From: Roseinatronobacter sp052379845
Lineage (GTDB): Bacteria > Pseudomonadota > Alphaproteobacteria > Rhodobacterales > Rhodobacteraceae
Length of the DNA stretch: 64,000 nt
NCBI GenBank assembly: GCA_052379845.1
Contig: JBQTCF010000016.1
Strand: one strand, 5' to 3'
Position 1 is the stretch's first letter. Each line of letters starts with the position of its first letter. The notes beneath the pieces are model-generated. The model had not been told where the DNA came from. It saw only the letters and a program-made list of their open reading frames with translations, and did not search any database. Of the stretch, positions 8,563-17,829 are shown one piece after another. The position numbers and the translations under genes were made by a program.

Positions 8563-9488
8563 GTGGCAACGCCCCTGACCCGCGTGCCTTGCGCGATGCT
8601 TTCGGTTGCTTCATGACAGGGGTAACTGTCGTCACGACGCTGGACATGCAGGGCAACCCGCTTGGCTTCACCGCCAATTCATTCGCCTCGGTCTCGCTTG
8701 ATCCGCCGCTGTTGTCTGTATCGATTGCGAACAGGTCTGCAAATCTTGCGCAGTTCACCCAAGGCAATGGCTTCGCGGTCAATATCCTTGCAGAAGATCA
8801 GAAAGACATTTCTGCCACATTCGCGCGCCAGATGAATGACCGCTTTGCCGAAGTTTTCTGGCGGCGCGGACCGGTTGGGTCGCCCTTGATTGGCGGGGTT
8901 GCGGCGTGGTTTGACTGCAGCTTGCATGCGGCCATTCCAGCAGGTGACCACACAATTCTGATTGGACAGATCGGGGGCTTTGCCGCGACCCCGGCGCCGG
9001 GGCTGGGGTATTACCGGGGCGGGTATATTACCCCCGCGACCACTGCAGATGAAATGCCCACTGGCCCTGATGTGGTGATCTCGGCGATTTTTCAAGCAGG
9101 GGAATGCGTGCTTATGGTCGATGATGGACGGGGCGGGGTGACGGTGCCTATGGTGCGGGTCGGGCGCGCAGGCATGCAAGACAGTCTTGCCACGTTGATG
9201 CGCACGCATGGGATCACGGCAGAACCGGGACAGATTTATGCCATCTATGAAGACAGTGGCACAGGCACGCAACATATAGCCTTGCGTTGCCCGACTGCGG
9301 ACATGGCGGCGCAGAAGGGAAAATTCGTCCCCCTCTCGTCCGAGGGCGACACGGAAATCACCGATCCTGCGTTGCGCAAGATGCTGGCGCGACTCGCAAG
9401 CGAGGCGCGGCTGGGGCGCTACGGGATTTATTTCGGAAACCAACAAGACGGCCGTGTAAGCGCGGTCACACAGGCAGGTGCTGCATGA
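8559..9488 (+). CDS. Flavin reductase with C-terminal extension
   Basis: 309 residues. The first ~165 form the FMN-binding split barrel of flavin reductases (FMTGVTVVTT, then GFTANSFASVSLDPPLLSVS and FAVNILAEDQ). It would supply reduced flavin to the LLM monooxygenase encoded next. The remaining ~145 residues are an extra domain ending ALRKMLARLASEARLGRYGI; long reductases such as NtaB of nitrilotriacetate breakdown have a comparable length. The extension has a faintly Nudix-like look (QIYAIYEDSGTGTQHIA) but lacks a Nudix box, so I would not assign an activity. Start and stop both overlap neighbours by four bases. Confidence 0.9.
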   Translation: MSGNAPDPRALRDAFGCFMTGVTVVTTLDMQGNPLGFTANSFASVSLDPPLLSVSIANRSANLAQFTQGNGFAVNILAEDQKDISATFARQMNDRFAEVFWRRGPVGSPLIGGVAAWFDCSLHAAIPAGDHTILIGQIGGFAATPAPGLGYYRGGYITPATTADEMPTGPDVVISAIFQAGECVLMVDDGRGGVTVPMVRVGRAGMQDSLATLMRTHGITAEPGQIYAIYEDSGTGTQHIALRCPTADMAAQKGKFVPLSSEGDTEITDPALRKMLARLASEARLGRYGIYFGNQQDGRVSAVTQAGAA

Positions 9489-10522
9489 AATTCTCTTTGT
9501 TTATCCACATGGAGCGGGTCAGCGCGCAGGACGATCAGAAGCGTCTTTATGACGAAATGATCGAACTGTGTCACATCGCTGACGAAGGTGGCATGCACGC
9601 CATCTGGACAGGCGAGCATCATGGAATGAATTTTACCATCGCGCCCAATCCCCTTCTTAATCTGGTTGATATCGCCAGGCGCACCAGCCGCGTCAGGCTT
9701 GGCACGGGCACTGTGATCGCGCCCTTCTGGCACCCGATCCGCCTGGCGGGCGAGGCCGCGATGGCCGACATCATCACCGATGGCCGTCTGGAACTTGGCA
9801 TTGCGCGCGGGGCCTACAGCTATGAATATGAGCGCCTGATGCCGGGGCTGGATGCATGGGGCGCGGGTGGCCGGTTGCGCGAACTGGTCCCCGCCATCAA
9901 GGCGCTGTGGCAGGGCGATTACGCCCATCAGGGCGAATATTGGCAGTTTCCTTCCACAACCGCCTCGCCCAAGCCGTTGCAACAGCCCGGCCCACCGATC
10001 TGGGTTGCCGCACGCGACCCCAGCAGCCATGATTTTGCCGTGGCCAATGGGTGCAACGTGCAGGTAACACCCTTGCATATGGGCGATGAGGAAGTGGTCA
10101 GCCTGATGGCGCGTTTCAACGCGGCCTGTGCGGCCCACCCGCAGGTGCCACGGCCAAAGATCATGGTCTTGCGTCATGCCTATGTCGCTGACAGCGAAGC
10201 CGATGCCGACCGCGCCGCTGACGAGATTAACAGGTTTTACTGTTATTTCGGTGCATGGTTCAAGAATGAGCGCCCCGTGTCGCAGGGATTGATCGAAACA
10301 CTCAGCGATGCAGAAATTGCCGCGCACCCTTTCTATTCGGCGCAGGCGATGCGCCGCAACCAGATCATCGGGCAGGCCAGCGAAGTGATAGAGCGACTGA
10401 AAACCTATGAAGCGCTTGGCTATGACGAATTCAGCTTCTGGATTGACACAGGAATGAGTTTCGAGCGCAAGAAAGCCTCACTCGAGCGGTTGATCCGTGA
10501 TGTCATGCCGGCTTTTGTATGA
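9485..10522 (+). CDS. LLM-class flavin-dependent monooxygenase
   Basis: 345 residues of the bacterial luciferase-like fold. Recognisable parts are IWTGEHHGMNF near residue 40, VRLGTGTVIAPFWHPIRLAG near residue 75, LELGIARGAYSYEYERLMPG and a C-terminal region typical of two-component monooxygenases. It needs reduced FMN, provided by the reductase encoded immediately before it with a four-base overlap. Such pairs oxidise small organosulfur compounds, aminopolycarboxylates or open N-heterocyclic rings. With two aldehyde dehydrogenases and a polyamine-type importer in the same cluster, an amine or N-heterocycle is my best guess for the substrate. Confidence 0.9.
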   Translation: MKFSLFIHMERVSAQDDQKRLYDEMIELCHIADEGGMHAIWTGEHHGMNFTIAPNPLLNLVDIARRTSRVRLGTGTVIAPFWHPIRLAGEAAMADIITDGRLELGIARGAYSYEYERLMPGLDAWGAGGRLRELVPAIKALWQGDYAHQGEYWQFPSTTASPKPLQQPGPPIWVAARDPSSHDFAVANGCNVQVTPLHMGDEEVVSLMARFNAACAAHPQVPRPKIMVLRHAYVADSEADADRAADEINRFYCYFGAWFKNERPVSQGLIETLSDAEIAAHPFYSAQAMRRNQIIGQASEVIERLKTYEALGYDEFSFWIDTGMSFERKKASLERLIRDVMPAFV

Positions 10523-11997
10523 TGGCAGCAGGTATGCAGGTCTTTCAGCACTACATTGATGGCGCATTCGAGTCCGGGTCATGCCAGAGCGGCAGCCTTG
10601 ATCCTGCAACCGGGGCGGCATGGGCCTTGATCCCGATGGCCAAAGCCGCTGATGTTCAGCGCGCTGTTGCGGCCGCAGACCGCGCTTTTCGACTGGGAGA
10701 GTGGCCGCGTCTGACCGCCAGCGCCCGTGGCAAGTTGCTGTTGAAGCTTGCTGATCTGGTCGAGGCTGAAGCCCAGACGCTGGCAGAAATAGAGACCCGC
10801 GACACTGGCAAGATCATCCGTGAAACCCGCGCACAGATTGCCTATGTCGCGGAATATTACCGCTATTATGCGGGTCTTGCCGACAAGATAGAAGGTGCGC
10901 ATCTGCCCATCGACAAGCCGGATATGGAAGTTTGGCTGCGGCGCGAACCCGTCGGCGTGGTTGCGGCCATCGTGCCATGGAACAGCCAGCTTTTCCTTTC
11001 TGCGGTCAAACTTGGGCCTGCACTTGCGGCGGGCTGCACTGTGGTTCTGAAGGCATCGGAAGACGCCCCCGCACCCTTGCTGCATTTTGCGCGCCTTGTG
11101 CAGGCGGCCGGGTTTCCTGCGGGTGTTGTCAATATCCTGACAGGCGGCCCCGCAACAGGGCAAGCGCTGTGCGCGCATCCAAAAGTTGCGCATATCGCGT
11201 TTACCGGCGGCCCCGAGACAGCGCGCCATATCGTGCGCGCAAGCGCTGAAAACCTGTCGCGCACGTCTTTGGAACTCGGCGGGAAGTCGCCTTTCATCGT
11301 GTTTGATGACGCCGATCTGGACAGCGCCGTGAATGCGCAGGTTGCGGGTATTTTTGCTGCCTCGGGGCAAAGCTGCGTTGCCGGGTCGCGGTTGCTGGTT
11401 CAGGCCAGCATCAAGCAGGATTTTCTTGCACGTCTGGGCGCGCGCGCGCAGTCGGTCAAGATGGGTGCGCCGGACCGCATGGATACCGAAATCGGCCCCC
11501 TTTGCACGGACCGCCAGCGCGGACGCATCCTTGATCTGATCGCACGCTCTACAGCTATGGGCGCGCGGCTGGTGGCTGGCGGCGAAGTGCCTGAGGGGCC
11601 GGGCTACTATTTCCCGCCAACAATCCTTGATTGCACGGCAGCCCCCGATGCGCCCTGCCTGCGCGAAGAATTCTTTGGCCCTGTCCTGTCGGTCCAGACC
11701 TTCACCGACGAGGCAGAGGCGCTGCACTTGGCCAATGATACCGCCTATGGGCTGGCTTCCGGCGTGTTTACGAATTCGCTGACGCGCGCACATCGGATGA
11801 TCCGTGGCATCCGCGCCGGGATTGTCTGGGTGAACACATATCGCGCGGTGTCCCCCCTTGCGCCCTTTGGCGGGCATGGCCTGTCGGGCCATGGCCGCGA
11901 AGGCGGTCTGGCGGCGGCGCTGGATTACACCACTGTAAAAACTGTCTGGCTGCGCACGTCTGACGCGCCGATCCCTGATCCCTTTATCATGCGCTGA
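10519..11997 (+). CDS. Aldehyde dehydrogenase (NAD(P)-dependent)
   Basis: 492 residues with the complete aldehyde dehydrogenase signature: VPWN in the cofactor site, the general base Glu252 in LELGGKSPF and the catalytic Cys286 in SGQSCVAGSR. It should oxidise an aldehyde released by the monooxygenase step to the acid. Its ATG overlaps the stop of the LLM gene (ATGATGG), keeping five genes in one tightly coupled run. It resembles the broad AldA-like group rather than succinate-semialdehyde dehydrogenases; the second dehydrogenase at 15821 is of that other type, so the two probably act on different intermediates. Confidence 0.92.
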   Translation: MMAAGMQVFQHYIDGAFESGSCQSGSLDPATGAAWALIPMAKAADVQRAVAAADRAFRLGEWPRLTASARGKLLLKLADLVEAEAQTLAEIETRDTGKIIRETRAQIAYVAEYYRYYAGLADKIEGAHLPIDKPDMEVWLRREPVGVVAAIVPWNSQLFLSAVKLGPALAAGCTVVLKASEDAPAPLLHFARLVQAAGFPAGVVNILTGGPATGQALCAHPKVAHIAFTGGPETARHIVRASAENLSRTSLELGGKSPFIVFDDADLDSAVNAQVAGIFAASGQSCVAGSRLLVQASIKQDFLARLGARAQSVKMGAPDRMDTEIGPLCTDRQRGRILDLIARSTAMGARLVAGGEVPEGPGYYFPPTILDCTAAPDAPCLREEFFGPVLSVQTFTDEAEALHLANDTAYGLASGVFTNSLTRAHRMIRGIRAGIVWVNTYRAVSPLAPFGGHGLSGHGREGGLAAALDYTTVKTVWLRTSDAPIPDPFIMR

Positions 11998-12027
11998 CCT
12001 TACCCCTCAACCTTTCGGAGACCTGCC

Positions 12028-13035
12028 ATGCATCGCACGCTACTTGTCCTCGCGGCCACAACCTGCCTCGCCCCTGTGGCGCAGGCACAAACGATCGTCT
12101 TTTCATCCTGGGGCGGCACCACACAGGATGCACAAACCGAATTCTGGGCCGCACCCTTTACAGCGGCGACCAATATCAATGTCGTGCAGGATGGCCCCAC
12201 CAATTACGGACGCATCCGCGCGATGGTCGAGGCAAACTCGGTCGAATGGGATGTGGTCGATGTGGAATTCGACTATGCCCTTCAGGCCGGGGCACAAGGA
12301 CTGCTGGAACCGCTTGATTTCTCGATCATTGACCGCGACGCACTCGATCCCCGGTTCATCTCGGATTATGCAGTAGGGTCGTTCTACTATTCGTTCGTGC
12401 TGGGCTGGAATCCTGCGGCTTTTGGCGCGAACGCACCTGCGACGATGGCAGATCTGTTCGATACGGACGCCTTTCCCGGCAAGCGCACCTTCTACAAATG
12501 GGCCGCGCCCGGCGTGATCGAGGCCGCTTTGCTGGCGGATGGGGTTGGGCCGGAAGACCTGTATCCGCTGGACCTGGACCGCGCCTTTGCCAAGCTTGAC
12601 ACCATCAAATCCGACATCATCTGGTGGGAAGGGGGCGCGCAGTCGCAGCAACTTCTGGCATCGGGCGAAGCCCCCTTCGGTTTGTTCTGGAACGGAAGGC
12701 TGGCCGCACTTCAGGCGGATGGTTTGCCCATCGGTATAAGCTGGGAAAACAACATCACTGCGGCTGATGCGCTGGTCGTGCCAAAAGGGACACGCAACCT
12801 TGACGCCGCGATGCAATTCATCGCGGCCGCGACGGGTGCGCAGGCACAGGCGGATTTCGCCACCGCGACGGGCTATGCACCTATCAATCTTGGATCGGCT
12901 GACCTGATGGACCCTGCAATCCGTGCCACCCTGCCAGATGCGCAAACAGGCACACAGGTCAATGCAGATATGGCCTATTGGGCCGAACACCGCGACGAGA
13001 TTGGCAACCGCTGGTATTCCTGGCAAGCACAATAG
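12028..13035 (+). CDS. ABC transporter substrate-binding protein (PotD-like)
   Basis: 335 residues with a clean signal peptide (MHRTLLVLAATTCLAPVAQA) and a mature start QTIVFSSWGGTTQD, typical of the spermidine/putrescine-type binding proteins. It is followed by two permeases and an ATPase, so the importer is complete. The gene starts 30 bases after the dehydrogenase stop, with CTTTCGGAGACC before the ATG. An intercistronic hairpin after the gene (13050-13071) would favour higher levels of the binding protein than of the membrane parts. The ligand is probably a cationic amine or related nitrogen compound, judged by family only. Confidence 0.92.
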   Translation: MHRTLLVLAATTCLAPVAQAQTIVFSSWGGTTQDAQTEFWAAPFTAATNINVVQDGPTNYGRIRAMVEANSVEWDVVDVEFDYALQAGAQGLLEPLDFSIIDRDALDPRFISDYAVGSFYYSFVLGWNPAAFGANAPATMADLFDTDAFPGKRTFYKWAAPGVIEAALLADGVGPEDLYPLDLDRAFAKLDTIKSDIIWWEGGAQSQQLLASGEAPFGLFWNGRLAALQADGLPIGISWENNITAADALVVPKGTRNLDAAMQFIAAATGAQAQADFATATGYAPINLGSADLMDPAIRATLPDAQTGTQVNADMAYWAEHRDEIGNRWYSWQAQ

Positions 13036-13049
13036 CCATAACGGCTGAT

Positions 13050-13071
13050 CCCGGCCCCTTCGCGGGCCGGG
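13050..13071 (+). promoter_or_regulatory. Intercistronic hairpin after binding-protein gene
   Basis: CCCGGCCC and GGGCCGGG form a perfect eight-base stem around a CTTCGC loop in the gap between the binding-protein gene and the first permease gene. There is no T-run, so this is more likely an mRNA-stabilising or partial-termination element than a full terminator. Such hairpins commonly raise binding-protein output in ABC operons. Confidence 0.6.
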
Positions 13072-13094
13072 GCCTATGTTACAGGGAGCTGGAC

Positions 13095-13934
13095 ATGATT
13101 TCCGCCATTGTCGCTGCCAGACGCAGATCGGGGCTAAAGCTAGGTTTGCCCGCGGTTGTGTTGCTGATCGGCTTCTTTGTGTTGCCCGTGGTGCTGCTGT
13201 TGACCCGTTCGGTCACAGAACCGGAACTGGGGCTGCAGAATTACCGCGCCCTTCTGGGAAATTCGACTTATGCGCGGGTTTTCTTCAATACCTTCCTTGT
13301 GTCTGGTCTGGTCACGCTGATCACACTTCTGGTCGCCTTTCCTGTTGCGTGGGCGTTGGCAATCATGCCGCGGTTTTGGGCCGCGATTGTCTTTGCCATT
13401 ATTTTGTTGTCGATGTGGACCAACCTGCTTGCGCGGAGTTATGCTTGGATGGTGCTGTTGCAGCAAACCGGGCTGATAAACCGGGCCCTGCTGGCGATCG
13501 GTCTGATTGAACGTCCCTTGCAACTGACCAACAACCTGATCGGGGTCACCATCGGGATGGTTTATATCATGCTGCCTTTCATGATCCTGCCGTTGCTGGG
13601 GGTGATCCGCAAGATTGACCCGGCAATCCTGCAGGCGGCGGCGTTGTGCGGTGCAAGCAAATGGCAGGCCCTTCGGCATGTGCTGCTGCCCCTTGCCGCG
13701 CCCGGTATTGCGTCGGGGGCGTTGATGGTTTTCGTCATGTCGCTTGGGTATTACATCACGCCAGCGCTTCTTGGTGGGACGGCCAACATGATGCTGGCCG
13801 AACTGATTGCGCAACAGGTGCAAAGCCTTGTGAATTGGGGGATGGGGGGCGCTGCGGCTTTCGTGTTGCTGGTTGTGACCCTGTGCCTTTATGCGTTGCA
13901 ACTGCGCTATCTCGAACCGAAGGGGGCGCGCTGA
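13095..13934 (+). CDS. ABC transporter permease (PotB-like)
   Basis: 279 residues, about six membrane segments. It has the cytoplasmic EAA-type loop of spermidine/putrescine-family permeases: ILQAAALCGASKWQALRHVL with LPLAAPGIASG following. The start is taken at ATG 13095 behind ACAGGGAGCTGGAC. The stop overlaps the next gene's start by one base (TGATG), so the two permeases are translationally coupled and should form the heterodimeric channel. Confidence 0.92.
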   Translation: MISAIVAARRRSGLKLGLPAVVLLIGFFVLPVVLLLTRSVTEPELGLQNYRALLGNSTYARVFFNTFLVSGLVTLITLLVAFPVAWALAIMPRFWAAIVFAIILLSMWTNLLARSYAWMVLLQQTGLINRALLAIGLIERPLQLTNNLIGVTIGMVYIMLPFMILPLLGVIRKIDPAILQAAALCGASKWQALRHVLLPLAAPGIASGALMVFVMSLGYYITPALLGGTANMMLAELIAQQVQSLVNWGMGGAAAFVLLVVTLCLYALQLRYLEPKGAR

Positions 13935-14734
13935 TGCTACTGGACTTCGACAAACTTGGCGCGTGGCGCTGGGGGCTATACGCGATTACGCTTTTGCTAA
14001 GCCTGTTCCTGCTTTTGCCGATCATCTTTATCGTCGCGCTGTCGTTCGGGGACTCTCGCTGGTTGATTTTCCCGCCACCGGGCTGGACGCTGCGTTGGTA
14101 TCAAGACCTGTTTGCAGACCCGCGCTGGATCATGTCGGCGCTGGTTTCTGCCAAAATCGGTGTGATTGTCATGATTGCGTCGGTTGTGCTGGGGTTTCTG
14201 GCCTCGCTTGCTTTGGTGCGGGGCGAATTTCGCGGTCGCGCGGTTCTGCGCGCCTTTTTCCTGACGCCGATGGTGCTGCCGGTCATCATTCTGGCTGTGG
14301 CGCTTTATGCCTTCTTTCTGCGGCTGGGGATCAATGGAACATTGCTGGGCTTCGTGTTGGCACATCTGATCGTGGCGCTTCCGTTTTCGATCATCACGAT
14401 TTCATCAGCCCTGGAAACTTTCGATCCCGCGATAGAGGATGCGGCCATCCTGTGCGGCGCAAGCCCGTGGGAAGCGCGCTTGCGCGTTACGGTGCCGGGC
14501 ATCAGCCATGGGCTCTTCTCTGCGGCCGTCTTTTCCTTCCTGATTTCCTGGGATGAAGTGGTGCTTGCCATCTTCATGGCCTCGCCCACCCTGCAGACAT
14601 TGCCGGTTCGCATCTGGACAACCCTGCGGCAGGACCTGACGCCGGTAATAGCTGCGGCCTCCTCGTTGTTGGTTGGCCTGACCATCCTTCTGATGATTCT
14701 TGTCGTCCTGATCCGCAAAGGCACGAAACGATGA
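13934..14734 (+). CDS. ABC transporter permease (PotC-like)
   Basis: 266 residues with six predicted membrane segments and the EAA loop IEDAAILCGASPWEARLRVT near residue 175, as in PotC-type permeases. It pairs with the upstream permease. The first hydrophobic segment (ITLLLSLFLLLPIIFIVAL) serves as the uncleaved membrane anchor. The stop overlaps the ATPase start by four bases. Confidence 0.92.
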   Translation: MLLDFDKLGAWRWGLYAITLLLSLFLLLPIIFIVALSFGDSRWLIFPPPGWTLRWYQDLFADPRWIMSALVSAKIGVIVMIASVVLGFLASLALVRGEFRGRAVLRAFFLTPMVLPVIILAVALYAFFLRLGINGTLLGFVLAHLIVALPFSIITISSALETFDPAIEDAAILCGASPWEARLRVTVPGISHGLFSAAVFSFLISWDEVVLAIFMASPTLQTLPVRIWTTLRQDLTPVIAAASSLLVGLTILLMILVVLIRKGTKR

Positions 14735-15819
14735 CAACGCCCTTTTTGCACATCCATGGAATCCGCAAGGTTTTCGGGCCGGTTGTGGCCACCGAGCATG
14801 TTGATCTGACCATCGGGGAAGGTGAGTTCATGACCTTTCTTGGTCCCTCCGGCTCTGGAAAATCGACCACGCTTTATATTCTGGCGGGATTTCAGGACCC
14901 GACGGCAGGGGACATCCTGCTACGGGGCCGCTCTATCCTGTCCACGCCATCCCACAAACGCAATATCGGCATGGTATTTCAACGGTATACGCTTTTCCCG
15001 CATCTTAGCGTGGGCGAGAATGTCGCCTTTCCTTTGCGCATCCGGCGGATGGGACAGGCCGACATCGCCGAGAAGGTTCAGCGCGCCCTTAAACTGGTGC
15101 GGCTTGACGGGTTCGAGGATCGCATGCCTGCGAAAATGTCCGGCGGTCAACAGCAGCGTGTCGCGCTTGCGCGCGCGCTTGTCTATGATCCGCCAGTATT
15201 GCTGATGGATGAGCCCCTATCTGCGCTGGACAAGAAGCTGCGGGAAGAAATCCAGCACGAAATCCGACGTATTCATCAGGAAACAGGTGTAACGATCCTG
15301 TATGTTACCCATGATCAGGAAGAAGCTTTGCGCCTGTCCGACAGGATCGCAATTTTCAATCAGGGAAAGATTGAGCAGGTCGGAACCGGGCCTGAACTAT
15401 ATGCCCATCCTGCCACGCATTTTGTGGCCGAGTTTATCGGCGATAGTGCCTTTCTTAGTGGAACATTGACAGATATCACCGATAATCGGGCTGGATTGTC
15501 CTTTGCGGATGGCAGCATTGTCCGCAATATTCCCCTGCATGCAAAAGGGCAGGTGGGCAAGCGGGCCGAACTTATGTTGCGGCCTGAACGCATTGCCCTG
15601 TCTGCGGTCAAGGGGCCAGAATGCGCAACGCTGCCCGTAACAATTGAAAACCTGACATTCCTTGGCAATGCCACCACTGTGACTGCGCGCACAGGCTGGG
15701 GCGAAACCCTTACAGTGCGCCTGAACTTCGGCCATCCCATGACAGATCGCATTTCGCGTGGCGACACGCTTTATGTCACTTGGGAACCTGACGCAGCGCA
15801 TGCTTTCGTGAAAGCTTGA
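14731..15819 (+). CDS. ABC transporter ATP-binding protein (PotA-like)
   Basis: 362 residues. Walker A is GPSGSGKST near residue 40, the signature is MSGGQQQRVALARAL near residue 138, and Walker B is VLLMDEPLSALD. The last ~110 residues form the TOBE_2 domain found in spermidine/putrescine and related importers. The Q-loop and switch histidine (YVTHDQEEAL) are intact, so the pump should be active. It closes the importer set and is followed one base later by the second aldehyde dehydrogenase, tying transport and catabolism together in a single transcription unit. Confidence 0.94.
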   Translation: MTTPFLHIHGIRKVFGPVVATEHVDLTIGEGEFMTFLGPSGSGKSTTLYILAGFQDPTAGDILLRGRSILSTPSHKRNIGMVFQRYTLFPHLSVGENVAFPLRIRRMGQADIAEKVQRALKLVRLDGFEDRMPAKMSGGQQQRVALARALVYDPPVLLMDEPLSALDKKLREEIQHEIRRIHQETGVTILYVTHDQEEALRLSDRIAIFNQGKIEQVGTGPELYAHPATHFVAEFIGDSAFLSGTLTDITDNRAGLSFADGSIVRNIPLHAKGQVGKRAELMLRPERIALSAVKGPECATLPVTIENLTFLGNATTVTARTGWGETLTVRLNFGHPMTDRISRGDTLYVTWEPDAAHAFVKA

Positions 15820-15820
15820 A

Positions 15821-17266
15821 ATGCTCCAGTTGCAGGATCCCTCACTATTGGAAACCCGCGCCTTCATCGGCGGGGCGTGGATTGCGCGCGATACGCAAAT
15901 TGATGTGCGCAATCCTGTGTCAGGGCGTGTCATTGCGCAGGTGTCAGATTGCGCTGCAGCTGACGCCACCCTTGCGATTGATCTGGCATATGCCGCCCAG
16001 CCCGTCTGGGCTGCCCTAACGGCAGGGGAACGCGCGGATTTCCTGCGCCGCTGGCATGATCTGGTTGTGCAAAATGCCGATGACCTTGCCCTTATTCTGA
16101 CAGCGGAAATGGGCAAGCCTTTGGCGGAAGCCCGCAGTGAAATACTGTATGGTGCTGGCTATATCGCGTGGTATGCCGAGGAGGCGCGCCGCATTTATGG
16201 CGAGATACTGCCCCCCCACCGTTCAGATATGCGCCTGCTTGTGTTGCGCCAGCCCGTTGGGGTTGTGGGGGCGATTACCCCTTGGAATTTTCCCAACGCA
16301 ATGATTGCACGCAAACTGGCCCCTGCCTTGGCTGCGGGCTGCGCAGTGGTCGCAAAGCCCGCAGCAGAGACGCCGCTTTCATCGCTGGCGCTTGGTATGT
16401 TGGCAATGCGCGCGGGCCTGCCTGCGGGCGTGCTGTCGATCCTGCCATCAACCGATGCACAGGGGATTGGTCAGGAATTCTGTCAAAACCCGAAGCTGCG
16501 CAAGATCAGTTTCACTGGATCAACGAATGTCGGGCGTATCCTGATGGCGCAAGCGGCAGGGCAGATCAAAAAGCTTTCGCTGGAACTTGGCGGAAACGCC
16601 CCCTTTATCGTTTTTGACGATGCCGATCTGGACGCCGCTGTGCAAGGCTGCATCCAGTCAAAATTTCGCAATGCCGGGCAGACCTGCGTTTGCACGAACC
16701 GCATCTATGTTCAGGACAGTATCCATGATGCCTTCGTGAACAAGCTGGTCACGGCTGTTAAAAAACTGCGTACAGGCGATGTGCCCGATTATGAAATAGG
16801 GCCGCTTATATCTGAAGCGGCCATTGCCAAAGTGCAGGCCCATGTCGCTGATGCCTGTGCGAAAGGTGCACAGCTTCGCTGCGGTGGCACGCGCCTTGAG
16901 GGTCAGTTTTTCGCGCCAACTGTGCTGACCGAAATGACCGGATTGATGGACATGTCTTCGCAGGAAAGTTTCGGACCATTGGCCGCAGTCTTCCGGTTTT
17001 CGACCGAGAAAGAAGTCGTGGCCGCGTCCAATGACACGGAGTTTGGCCTTGCGTCCTATGTCTACACCAAGGACATGAACCGGATATGGCGGATGATGGA
17101 AGCGCTGGAGCATGGCATGGTGGGTGTGAATACGGGCCTGATCTCGACGGAAGTGGCCCCTTTTGGCGGGATCAAGCAATCGGGATTGGGACGCGAAGGC
17201 AGCCGACATGGAATTGAGGATTATGTCGACCTGAAATATGCGTGCATGCGGATTGATCCCCAATAG
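15821..17266 (+). CDS. Succinate-semialdehyde-type aldehyde dehydrogenase
   Basis: 481 residues of the GabD/DavD type. The marker NAGQTCVCTNRIYVQ carries catalytic Cys289, the general base is Glu255 in LSLELGGNAPF, and AGYIAWYAEEARRIYGE in the first third is typical of succinate- and glutarate-semialdehyde dehydrogenases. It would convert a four- or five-carbon semialdehyde to succinate or glutarate for central metabolism. It starts one base after the ABC ATPase stop, so it is the last gene of the operon beginning at 7194. Substrate assignment is by family likeness; the exact chain length is open. Confidence 0.9.
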   Translation: MLQLQDPSLLETRAFIGGAWIARDTQIDVRNPVSGRVIAQVSDCAAADATLAIDLAYAAQPVWAALTAGERADFLRRWHDLVVQNADDLALILTAEMGKPLAEARSEILYGAGYIAWYAEEARRIYGEILPPHRSDMRLLVLRQPVGVVGAITPWNFPNAMIARKLAPALAAGCAVVAKPAAETPLSSLALGMLAMRAGLPAGVLSILPSTDAQGIGQEFCQNPKLRKISFTGSTNVGRILMAQAAGQIKKLSLELGGNAPFIVFDDADLDAAVQGCIQSKFRNAGQTCVCTNRIYVQDSIHDAFVNKLVTAVKKLRTGDVPDYEIGPLISEAAIAKVQAHVADACAKGAQLRCGGTRLEGQFFAPTVLTEMTGLMDMSSQESFGPLAAVFRFSTEKEVVAASNDTEFGLASYVYTKDMNRIWRMMEALEHGMVGVNTGLISTEVAPFGGIKQSGLGREGSRHGIEDYVDLKYACMRIDPQ

Positions 17267-17484
17267 TCCGTGCGTGATGCTTTAACCAAGGGGGGGGCTG
17301 ATGTTTCGCCCCAGTATGTGATGGTCTGTGGCCCTCAGCGGGACGCACTGCCAGACATACCCTTCACGCCCGGTGCCACCGCCGCGGATGAGGTGGACAT
17401 TCAATCATGAATGTTCAACCCTAAAGGTCGCCATTGCGCAAGGTATCTGGTCCCATCCGCCCCGGAGCGAAAGGAAAAGTGCCC

Positions 17485-17829
17485 GTGTTTCAGTTTGTGA
17501 AGCAACATATAATTATAAGCGTGGCGTTTGCTGCGGCGCTGGCGCTGACCCTTTTCTTCACTGTCAGACTTACCGTCTCGACGATTATATGGTCGGACCC
17601 GGACCGTTACGAACAGCCGATCGCGGGCTGGATGACCCCGCGCTATGTGTCCAGATCGTGGGGCGTTGAACTGGAGGTTGTCGCACAGGTCCTGCAGATC
17701 GAAATGGACCGCGCCGCGCGGCAAATGACAATCGAGGAAATCGCCGCCGCGCAGGGGCGTGGGCTTGACACACTGATACTGGAGCTTGACACCGCACTTG
17801 TGGCTGTTCGGGGCGGCACTGATGACTGA
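17485..17829 (+). CDS. Hypothetical single-pass membrane protein
   Basis: A 114-residue product if started at GTG 17485, which has AAGGA nine bases upstream; GTG 17479 is an alternative. It has one N-terminal membrane segment (about residues 9-30, IIISVAFAAALALTLFFTV) and a soluble domain with a charged helical end (QMTIEEIAAAQGRGLDTL). I do not recognise the family. Its stop overlaps the DedA gene start by eight bases, so the two are probably co-translated and may work in the same membrane process. Confidence 0.65.
   Translation: MFQFVKQHIIISVAFAAALALTLFFTVRLTVSTIIWSDPDRYEQPIAGWMTPRYVSRSWGVELEVVAQVLQIEMDRAARQMTIEEIAAAQGRGLDTLILELDTALVAVRGGTDD

Noticed and set aside
10579..11892. Long minus-strand open frame opposite the aldehyde dehydrogenase
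   Set aside because: The plus strand has the full catalytic set; the minus reading is basic, low in hydrophobic core and unrecognisable.
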